Below are positions 1 to 5,727 of a stretch of DNA of 11,255 bases, piece by piece. Source of the DNA: Halodesulfurarchaeum sp. (lineage in GTDB: Archaea > Halobacteriota > Halobacteria > Halobacteriales > Halobacteriaceae); NCBI GenBank assembly GCA_018334775.1, contig JAGXLJ010000011.1, forward strand, positions 1 to 11,255. The letters run 5' to 3'. The position numbers and the translations under genes were made by a program. Within the stretch, counting starts at the first letter, position 1. Every line of letters begins with the position of its first letter. The notes under the pieces were generated by a model. The model searched no databases. It was not told where the DNA came from and was given only the letters and a program-made list of their open reading frames with translations.

Positions 1-1
1 G

Positions 2-1075
2 AAGTACGATCTTGCCCAGCAAACCACCGGTGAGACCGATAGCGTGGTTGATGCGATGGAATCCCAGGAAGGTGAGTTTGCGACGATCGGTCACGACGTG
101 AAAACGCTCTCGGCCCAGGCAACGGTTCTCGAGGAACAACTCGCAGCCTACGAGTTTCGTAACCGCTCCGGGACGAGAACCCTCGATTCGAAAAGCCGGA
201 CCAGCGTGGCTCAGGCCGAGACCCAACCGGTCGTCATCGGGTCCAAGCCGTTCACGTCGAACAAGATTCTCGCGTATCTCGCCTACGAGATGTTTGAGGC
301 CCACACCGACCTCTCTCCAGTCGACAAAGTCGGCTCCGGCGTGACCGAGGAAACCTTCGGCAAACTTCGAAACGGTGAACTCGACATGTACTGGGAGTAC
401 ACGGGCACGATTCACGGGCAGTTTTTGAATCAGTCCGAGTCCATCACCGAGCCGGATCGACTGTACGAATCAGCAAAGCGAGGCATCGAATCACAGTACG
501 AGTTCACCTATGGTCGACGGGCCCAGCACAACAACACCTACTGTATTCTCGCACCCAGGGTCTGGACAGAAGAGACGGGAGTCCGATCCTTGGACGAGCT
601 GGCGACCTACGCAAACGAATCTGGCGCCGACCTCACAGCCGTCGTGGGTCCCGACTTCCGGGACCGTGATGACGGCTGGAGGGGTCTGATCGAATCCCAC
701 GACTTTAATTCGGAGTCCGCGGACGCCGTCTGGAATCGGACAGAAACCATCGGCTCATCCGAGGAGCGATACGAAATGATCGGTCGGTCGACCATCGATG
801 TCACGATGGGTCTCACAGTAGATGCGCTCATCGACATTCACGACCTGGAGGAGTTGACCGATAAGCAGCAGTTCTTCCCGATCTACAATCCGGGCCCGCT
901 CGTTCGAAACGACGTCCTCGAATCGAATCCGGATGTGATGGACGTTCTCGATCGGATCGGTCCGACATTCGGAGAGGTTTCGGAAATCCGGCGACTCGTC
1001 AGACAAGTCGACATCGGCAAGCGACACCCGCGAGTCGTGGCTCGGGAATATCTCGAATCAGTTGATCTCCTATAA
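2..1075 (+). CDS. C-terminal part of a probable taxis transducer fused to an OpuAC/OsmF-type quaternary-amine binding domain (5' partial)
   Basis: The frame is open from base 2 to the TAA at 1073-1075. A GTG at 44 could serve as a start but has no Shine-Dalgarno or TATA box, so I read the gene as cut by the window edge. Bases 230-1066 encode a complete osmoprotectant-binding domain of the OsmF/YehZ/OpuC type. Visible family signatures are IGSKPFTSNKIL, then DMYWEYTGT, a central HNNTY, FFPIYNPGPLVR, and the usual ending VAREYLESVDLL. This family binds betaine, choline or similar solutes, normally outside the cell for an ABC importer. No permease or ATPase gene is adjacent. The preceding part (2-157) is hydrophilic and heptad-like, with VKTLSAQATVLEEQLAAYEF resembling the last helix of methyl-accepting signalling domains. 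A 24-residue linker without a membrane segment joins the two. The binding domain is secure; the transducer identity of the N-terminal part is inference. Confidence 0.85.
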   Translation, partial: KYDLAQQTTGETDSVVDAMESQEGEFATIGHDVKTLSAQATVLEEQLAAYEFRNRSGTRTLDSKSRTSVAQAETQPVVIGSKPFTSNKILAYLAYEMFEAHTDLSPVDKVGSGVTEETFGKLRNGELDMYWEYTGTIHGQFLNQSESITEPDRLYESAKRGIESQYEFTYGRRAQHNNTYCILAPRVWTEETGVRSLDELATYANESGADLTAVVGPDFRDRDDGWRGLIESHDFNSESADAVWNRTETIGSSEERYEMIGRSTIDVTMGLTVDALIDIHDLEELTDKQQFFPIYNPGPLVRNDVLESNPDVMDVLDRIGPTFGEVSEIRRLVRQVDIGKRHPRVVAREYLESVDLL

Positions 1076-1093
1076 AACGAATTCCGGCGCTGT

Positions 1094-2824
1094 TCAGCCG
1101 AACACGTCGGACAGCTGGTCTCGCCATTCAGTGACATCCTGTAGGTCATTCTGAATGGAGTCGAGCTGTGACTCCAGATCCTGGAGTTCAAGCCGGACCG
1201 ACTCGACGTCTTCGACCCGTTCCTCGACGGCATCGAGATCGCCCTGAAGGCGTTCGATCTTTTCGGCCACGCCCGCTATCGCCTCGACCGTGTCTTCGAG
1301 AGATTCGAGGTGTTCGTTCATCGTCTCTCGGTCAGCGGCCGCCGCTCCGAGGCGTTCATCGATCCGGCCCAGTTCGGCATCGAAGCGCTCGACGTTCGAT
1401 TCCAGGTCTTTGAGCCGCTCCTGGCCCCCACCTGTTTCGTCGAGGAACGATTCGAGGGCGTCCGAATAGGCCTCCAAATCCGAAACTCGCGACTGGAGGT
1501 GTTTGATTCGGACCTGGTCACTCGGCCGATCCACAACGAGAGCCTCGCGGATCACCGACAGGGTCGCCTCGTCAATAGTTCCGGCTTCGATCTCTTCGGC
1601 GAATGCGGTAACAATGGATTCAGTCTCTGTCTCAGGTTCCATAGCAGTGTCAGTTGTCGACTCGATCGCAGTAGCTGGTTTTGTGGACGGTTCTTCGGCA
1701 GCTGTTTCGGATGCTGGTTCGGGTTCGTCGGCAGCAAGCGGTGGTTCGGTGTCCTCCGTTTCCGTCAGTGGTTCAGGCGCTCCAGTTTCTGTGGATGGTT
1801 CCACCTCCTCCGTTTCCATCAGTGATTCGGGATCCCCAGTTGCTGTCGATGGTTCCGCCTCCTCCGTTTCCATCAATGATTCGCGCTCCTCGGATTCGTC
1901 CAAGCCTTCGGTCCCTTCGGATTCAGCACTCATGTCTGACGTCTCCGCTTGGGTTTCCTCCGACTCCGCTTGGGATTCGGATCGGGCTGTCGTAAGCACG
2001 TCACCCGCTCCCTCCGAGGGGTCCCCGATCTCGGCCTTGGTCTCTTCCATTTCCACGTCTTCCACTGCCGATTCACTCTCTTTACTCGACTCTTCTTTCG
2101 TACCCGCGTCCGAGTCCAGAAGGTCGACCCCAGAGTCAGTCGAGGACTCCTCAGTTTCCCATGGCTCACTCGAGGCTTCGATTTCGTCTGCCAATTCCTC
2201 CGTACCAGCATCGAGAGGAGCATCTGACTCCGACTCTTGGGTCGGAACTGCTTCCGACTCGGAGTCGTTGATATCCGCGTCCAGTCCTTCGTCGACTGGT
2301 TCTTCCATCTCGGCCTCAGCCGTCGTCGGAATGTCTTCAGTTTCCACGGTCGCTGGCTCCGTGTCGTCCACTGTTTCTTCGAGCCCTGGAACGGTCTCCC
2401 GGTCCCCTCGGGCCAGCTCTCGGACGACCGACGAGGACTCTTCGGGAACAACCACCGAGTCCGCTTCCACAGAGTCCCTCGGGTTGACCTCGACAGTTGG
2501 TTTGTCCAGGAACACTGTCGGTTCGTCTTCCTCGCTCATCCGGACCCCGTAGACAGTTGTGAACTCCTCTCTGGCGTCAACAGTCCGGTCGAATCGGACC
2601 CCGCCCTCGCCGGTGGCGGTCCAGTGGTCGCTCCCGTAGTCGGGATGAAACCCGATCTGTTCGACACCAAACCCCTCCGGAATCGTATCGGTGATCCGAA
2701 GGTCGACCGGTTCGTCCCGAGTTGATGCAACCGCGAACGTAACGGCTGGGACGGGGAACTCGCTCACCGAGAACGACTTCGTTACCGTGACCCCGTCACG
2801 GACGACGACAGATTCCTCATTCAC
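1094..2824 (-). CDS. Unrecognised acidic protein: beta-rich N-terminal domain, repeat-bearing acidic linker, C-terminal coiled coil
   Basis: I do not recognise a named function. Numbering from the most upstream GTG (2836), residues 8-118 alternate hydrophobic strands with Gly/Pro turns and look like one beta-sandwich (FPVPAVTFAV, ITDTIPEGFGVEQIGFHP, TTVYGVRM). Residues 120-405 are a low-complexity linker of Glu, Asp, Ser, Thr and Pro that includes 18-residue tandem repeats. Residues 437-575 form a heptad-patterned coiled coil, interrupted by a GGG near 469-471. There is no signal peptide or membrane helix, so it is probably cytoplasmic. GTG codons at 2836, 2833 and 2824 are all possible starts. 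I chose 2824 because GAGGTGG (2839-2833) is a good Shine-Dalgarno about 9 bases before it. The gene is convergent with the binding-domain gene (18-base gap) and divergent from the next gene. Its position beside che genes suggests a taxis or scaffolding role, which is inference only. Confidence 0.8.
   Translation of the reverse strand: MNEESVVVRDGVTVTKSFSVSEFPVPAVTFAVASTRDEPVDLRITDTIPEGFGVEQIGFHPDYGSDHWTATGEGGVRFDRTVDAREEFTTVYGVRMSEEDEPTVFLDKPTVEVNPRDSVEADSVVVPEESSSVVRELARGDRETVPGLEETVDDTEPATVETEDIPTTAEAEMEEPVDEGLDADINDSESEAVPTQESESDAPLDAGTEELADEIEASSEPWETEESSTDSGVDLLDSDAGTKEESSKESESAVEDVEMEETKAEIGDPSEGAGDVLTTARSESQAESEETQAETSDMSAESEGTEGLDESEERESLMETEEAEPSTATGDPESLMETEEVEPSTETGAPEPLTETEDTEPPLAADEPEPASETAAEEPSTKPATAIESTTDTAMEPETETESIVTAFAEEIEAGTIDEATLSVIREALVVDRPSDQVRIKHLQSRVSDLEAYSDALESFLDETGGGQERLKDLESNVERFDAELGRIDERLGAAAADRETMNEHLESLEDTVEAIAGVAEKIERLQGDLDAVEERVEDVESVRLELQDLESQLDSIQNDLQDVTEWRDQLSDVFG
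1667..1882 (-). repeat. 54-base tandem repeat inside the acidic-linker coding region (four units, progressively diverged)
   Basis: Four consecutive 54-base units (1882-1829, 1828-1775, 1774-1721, 1720-1667, read on the minus strand) encode 18-residue periods. The first two are nearly identical in protein: ESLMETEEAEPSTATGDP and ESLMETEEVEPSTETGAP. The third (EPLTETEDTEPPLAADEP) and fourth (EPASETAAEEPSTKPATA) are increasingly degenerate. The unit length is a multiple of three, so copy-number change would keep the frame and only alter linker length. Confidence 0.85.
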
Positions 2825-2829
2825 GAGTA

Positions 2830-2839
2830 CCACCACCTC
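2830..2839 (-). promoter_or_regulatory. Shine-Dalgarno that decides the start of the coiled-coil gene
   Basis: On the minus strand GAGGTGGTGG matches the archaeal anti-Shine-Dalgarno (GGAGGTGA-like) and itself contains the two most upstream GTG codons. The third GTG, at 2824, lies at normal spacing behind it, which favours starting there. The TATA box upstream implies an mRNA leader long enough to carry this site. Confidence 0.55.
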
Positions 2840-2876
2840 GAATGTTCGTCATACAGAGGTATGAGACGATAAGACA

Positions 2877-2883
2877 CTTAAAT
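2877..2883 (-). promoter_or_regulatory. TATA box for the minus-strand coiled-coil gene
   Basis: On the minus strand ATTTAAG resembles the haloarchaeal TATA consensus (TTTAWA). Transcription would start near 2855, giving a leader of roughly 20-30 bases that includes the Shine-Dalgarno at 2839-2830. The 90 bases between this box and the plus-strand TATA at 2973 show no strong repeat or hairpin that I could find. Confidence 0.5.
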
Positions 2884-2972
2884 CGTCCGACGAACTGTCT
2901 CAAGAAGCGGGAAAGCCGGTGCCTTCGAACCCGGTTTCGGGCCCAGCGGCGCGGACTCGTTCCCGAGGAGGA

Positions 2973-2978
2973 TTTATA
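2973..2978 (+). promoter_or_regulatory. TATA box for the 3003 gene (leaderless)
   Basis: TTTATA is preceded by a purine-rich CGAGGAGGA that could serve as the BRE. The ATG at 3003 lies 30 bases after the start of the box, so transcription should begin at or within a few bases of the start codon, giving a leaderless mRNA. Confidence 0.7.
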
Positions 2979-3002
2979 CCTGGAACTCGTCTAAATTGAC
3001 GA

Positions 3003-3641
3003 ATGGATTCGCCCCGGGATCGGGAGGAGTTGTCGGATGGCTCCGTCCTCAACCCCGAAGACCTCGACATCACCGAGGAAGAGAAGGTTGAGGAATTAGA
3101 CGAAACTCGCTTCGTCATCGGCGCCGAGGGCCGCCCGCAGGTCGAGGACACAGACGATTCACTGGAGAATTTCGAAGCCGAACATGACGTGTCCGGGCCG
3201 ACGGCCGCTGACTCGAGTGCCATTCAGTCCGCAGAACCGTCTCAAGAATCCGAGCCCACCGACCAAATCGAACTCCGGGGGAGCGATGTCAAACGGTGGA
3301 TTTCGGCAAATTTGCGGCGAACCGATAGTCAATACGCCTACCGACTGGCGGCCAAAACTGGCGATGACATCAGTCACCAGCAGTTGGCCTCCGACGACAT
3401 CGGGATGGCCTTCGATGGGCTCCTGATGTGGTACGCTCAGCAGGTTGGAGACGGGACAGCCGTCGAAGACACGCTCGGCATCCTGCTCGCGGAGTCAAAC
3501 ATCCGAGTCAGGTTTCCCGTCGTAGGGATGATCGCGTACCTGGAAAAACACGACCTCTCGCCGGAAGATTCGATCGCTGATTTGCTTTCGGTCATCAGAG
3601 ATCACGACGGACTCGTATTCCCGCGAGGCACGAAACGCTAA
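3003..3641 (+). CDS. Haloarchaeal protein of unknown function, possibly of the DUF7500 type, next to cheW
   Basis: 212 residues. I do not know its function; the N-terminal motif LNPEDLDITEEEKVEELDETRFVIG reminds me, from memory and unverified, of haloarchaeal proteins annotated DUF7500. Residues 1-40 carry this motif. Residues 41-90 are an acidic, Ser-rich, probably disordered linker. Residues 91-212 form a compact, mostly helical domain with several hydrophobic helices (AFDGLLMWYAQQVG, TLGILLAESNIRV, SIADLLSVIRDHDG). No signal peptide, membrane segment or catalytic motif is visible. The ATG is supported by a TATA box 30 bases upstream. It lies 65 bases before cheW on the same strand, but cheW has its own TATA box, so the two are probably separate or only partly linked transcripts. 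A taxis-related accessory role is suggested by position only. Confidence 0.85.
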   Translation: MDSPRDREELSDGSVLNPEDLDITEEEKVEELDETRFVIGAEGRPQVEDTDDSLENFEAEHDVSGPTAADSSAIQSAEPSQESEPTDQIELRGSDVKRWISANLRRTDSQYAYRLAAKTGDDISHQQLASDDIGMAFDGLLMWYAQQVGDGTAVEDTLGILLAESNIRVRFPVVGMIAYLEKHDLSPEDSIADLLSVIRDHDGLVFPRGTKR

Positions 3642-3670
3642 TTTCGATTCTGATACTGGCCACGAAACTA

Positions 3671-3675
3671 TTATA
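3671..3675 (+). promoter_or_regulatory. TATA box for cheW
   Basis: CTATTATACC contains a TATA-like core at 3671-3675. Transcription would begin near 3698-3705, just before the ATG at 3707. The in-frame GTG at 3680 lies upstream of that start point, so it should not be in the mRNA made from this promoter. Confidence 0.6.
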
Positions 3676-3706
3676 CCGGGTGCAACCGCCGATTCAGACA
3701 AGACCG

Positions 3707-4279
3707 ATGAACGCACCCGACACAGATTCGACAATCCCGGCCGAGACGGGAGAAGAAGGGACACAGGCAGACATCGCGGCCGAAGTCGTCGAATTCACGC
3801 TCGGCGAAGAGCGGTGCGCAATGGATATCGACTCCGTCGACAGCATCGTCGAGACAAAACAGATCACCAGAGTCCCACGGGCCCCAGACGCAGTCGAGGG
3901 GGTCATGGACCTCCGCGGCGAAACGACCGCGGTCGTGAATCCGACGGAGTTCCTCGCCGTGGGTTCGGGAGGGGCCGCAGACAGTATTCTCGTTCTGGAT
4001 CGCGACGACGACAAACAGAAGATCGGCATCAGGGTCGACGACGTGCAGGAGGTTGCCTCCTATCCAACCCCGCAAGTCGACCAGAACGGTGACCTCACGG
4101 GCATCGAAACGAGTGCTATCGAAGCCAAACTCGTCAAAGGCGTCCTGCGAAAGTACATCGGCGAGGTCGACGACGATGGCATTCCCGAAGACGTTGATCT
4201 CGTCCTCTGGCTCGACATCAGCCAGCTGATCGATGCGGTCACTGTCGCGAAAGAAGCGGCGGCGAACAATCAGGTCTGA
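3707..4279 (+). CDS. cheW: Chemotaxis coupling protein CheW
   Basis: CheW is the cytoplasmic scaffold that couples the receptor signalling tip to CheA in the chemosensory array. From the ATG at 3707 the protein has 190 residues: an acidic extension of about 20, then one CheW SH3-like domain. Family signatures are the opening strand VVEFTLGEERCAMDIDSV, the segment VPRAPDAVEGVMDLRGE (about residues 56-72) with the conserved Arg-Gly that contacts CheA and receptors, and DLVLWLDISQLI near the end, which matches the last strand of the fold. It is longer than a minimal CheW because of the N-terminal extension and a stretched central part around residues 120-165. An upstream in-frame GTG at 3680 would add nine residues but lies too close behind the TATA box. 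The gene is followed after 50 bases by cheY, which has its own promoter. Confidence 0.95.
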   Translation: MNAPDTDSTIPAETGEEGTQADIAAEVVEFTLGEERCAMDIDSVDSIVETKQITRVPRAPDAVEGVMDLRGETTAVVNPTEFLAVGSGGAADSILVLDRDDDKQKIGIRVDDVQEVASYPTPQVDQNGDLTGIETSAIEAKLVKGVLRKYIGEVDDDGIPEDVDLVLWLDISQLIDAVTVAKEAAANNQV

Positions 4280-4295
4280 TAACGAGCAAGGTGGG

Positions 4296-4304
4296 TTTAT
4301 ATAT
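4296..4304 (+). promoter_or_regulatory. Strong TATA box for the cheY-cheR operon (leaderless)
   Basis: TTTATATAT is the best TATA match in the window. The cheY ATG at 4330 is 26-34 bases downstream, so the transcript should start at or very near the start codon. No other comparably good box appears before cheF, which supports one main promoter for the seven downstream genes. Confidence 0.75.
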
Positions 4305-4329
4305 CACCTCGTGCTAGCTGGGATTACGT

Positions 4330-4689
4330 ATGGCACAGGACGTGCTTCTCGTCGACGATTCGGAGTTCATGCGAAATCTACTCCGCGAGATACTCGCAGA
4401 CGAATTTGAAATCGTTGACGAAGCTGAAAACGGCGTCGAGGCCGTCGAGATGTACAAGGACTACCTGCCTGATCTGGTTATGATGGACATCGTGATGCCG
4501 ATTCGAGACGGAATCGAGGCGACTGCCGAGATCAAAAACGGCGATTCCGGGGCCCACGTCATCATGTGCACGTCCATCGGGCAGGAGGAAAAGATGAAAA
4601 AGGCGGTCAAAGCCGGCGCTGACGGCTACATCACCAAACCGTTCCAGAAACCCAGTGTGATGGACGCCATTGAGGACGTACTCGCATAA
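4330..4689 (+). CDS. cheY: Chemotaxis response regulator CheY
   Basis: A single-domain receiver of 119 residues, the normal CheY length. It takes a phosphoryl group from CheA and carries the signal to the motor; in archaea this requires the adaptor CheF. The active-site set is complete: acidic pair D9/D10, phospho-acceptor D53 in VMMDIVMP, T81 in MCTSIG, Y100 and K103 in GYITKPF. Transcription is probably leaderless from the TATA box at 4296. The TAA stop is followed directly by the cheB ATG with no spacer, so translation is likely coupled. Confidence 0.97.
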   Translation: MAQDVLLVDDSEFMRNLLREILADEFEIVDEAENGVEAVEMYKDYLPDLVMMDIVMPIRDGIEATAEIKNGDSGAHVIMCTSIGQEEKMKKAVKAGADGYITKPFQKPSVMDAIEDVLA

Positions 4690-5727
4690 ATGACGCGCAT
4701 TTTGGTGGTCGACGACTCGCATTTCATGCGTACCGTCATCACCGACATTCTCGAAGATGCCGGGATCAACGTCGTCGCGCAGGCTTCAAACGGACGTGAA
4801 GCCGTGACCCAGGTCGTCGAGCACGACCCGGACGTCGTTACGATGGACGTCGAGATGCCCGAAATGAACGGAATCGAAGCCGTCGAGAAAATTATGAATC
4901 GGCACCCGGTCCCCATCATGATGCTGTCGGCGTTGACGACCGAGGGCGCGGACTCGACGCTCGACGCACTTGACAACGGGGCCGTCGATTTCTTCGCCAA
5001 ACCCAGTGGGACTATCTCCACGGACCTCTCGGCCCACGGCGAGGCGCTGGTCGAGACGGTAAAGTCGGTCGCCGGGTCCGATCCGTCCGCCCAGCAGATC
5101 TCTAGTATCGAGTCAAGCCGGGATACACACGACGAGGAGTACGCCGAGACGCCGACGCTGGTGATCGGAGCATCAACTGGTGGACCGAACGTGGTCGAAT
5201 CGATCCTGGAGGGACTCCCACGGGCACCTGATTTCAGAATACTGGTTGTCCAGCATATGCCCGATCAGTTCACCGGCCGGTTCGCGAAGCGGCTAGACGC
5301 CAATTCCGCGTATTCCGTTCGAGAAGCTGAAGATGGGGCTCGAATCGGCGGGGGGGAAGCATTAATCGCGAAAGGCGATTACCACATGATCGTCAGCAAC
5401 TACAGGAGCGGCCGCCTCCGAGTGAAACTTGAGCAGAGCGAGCCTGTCCACTCGGTCAGGCCGGCAATTGACGTCACGATGAAATCCGTCGCCGAAACAA
5501 TCACTGATCCAGTGACGGGAGTGGTCCTGACCGGGATGGGCTCGGACGGCTCTGCAGGAGTCAAAGCGATCGACCGGATAGGCAGCCAGATTCTAGCCCA
5601 GAACGAGGCGACGAGCGCGGTCTTCGGAATTCCTGGCCGCGCGATCGAAACGGGCTGTGTCGACGAGGTGCTCCCTGTCGAGGACCTCGTGGACGGGATA
5701 CTCCGGACAGTACGGGTGAATACCTGA
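4690..5727 (+). CDS. cheB: Receptor methylesterase/glutamine deamidase CheB
   Basis: CheB removes methyl groups from receptor glutamates when phosphorylated by CheA, giving adaptation together with CheR. The 345 residues have the standard order. A receiver domain spans about 1-120, with D8/D9, phospho-acceptor D53 and K104 in FFAKPSG. An acidic linker covers about 130-153, and the C-terminal esterase domain about 155-345. The catalytic triad is visible: S162 in GASTGGP, H189 in VVQHMP and D286 in TGMGSDG. The length and all key residues match the family, so it should be active. It starts immediately after the cheY stop, and its TGA overlaps the cheA ATG by one base. Confidence 0.97.
   Translation: MTRILVVDDSHFMRTVITDILEDAGINVVAQASNGREAVTQVVEHDPDVVTMDVEMPEMNGIEAVEKIMNRHPVPIMMLSALTTEGADSTLDALDNGAVDFFAKPSGTISTDLSAHGEALVETVKSVAGSDPSAQQISSIESSRDTHDEEYAETPTLVIGASTGGPNVVESILEGLPRAPDFRILVVQHMPDQFTGRFAKRLDANSAYSVREAEDGARIGGGEALIAKGDYHMIVSNYRSGRLRVKLEQSEPVHSVRPAIDVTMKSVAETITDPVTGVVLTGMGSDGSAGVKAIDRIGSQILAQNEATSAVFGIPGRAIETGCVDEVLPVEDLVDGILRTVRVNT
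5715..5719 (+). promoter_or_regulatory. Ribosome binding site of cheA
   Basis: GGTGA matches the archaeal anti-Shine-Dalgarno and lies seven bases before the cheA ATG at 5727, inside the end of cheB. It supports that start and independent re-initiation at the one-base overlap. Most other junctions in the operon lack such a site. Confidence 0.55.

Noticed and set aside
1076..1093. Terminator between the convergent genes
   Set aside because: The 18-base gap has no hairpin. The only candidate is a four-base T run on the minus strand, too weak to call.
1667..1882. Tandem repeat as a CRISPR array
   Set aside because: The units are head-to-tail 54-base coding repeats without spacers, and the divergence follows the protein reading frame.
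1503..2552. 349-residue Ser/Val-rich open frame on the plus strand
   Set aside because: It is the antisense shadow of the acidic linker: GAA/GAG/GAC-rich codons read backwards give Ser codons. It has no promoter and no recognisable domain.
2884..2972. Operator or small RNA in the divergent intergenic region
   Set aside because: Only a four-base inverted match (CCCG-GTTT-CGGG near 2925-2936) is visible, which is expected by chance at this composition.
3671..4075. 134-residue minus-strand open frame opposite cheW
   Set aside because: It lies entirely antisense to a clear CheW, has no homology I recognise, and is explained by GC-rich codon bias.
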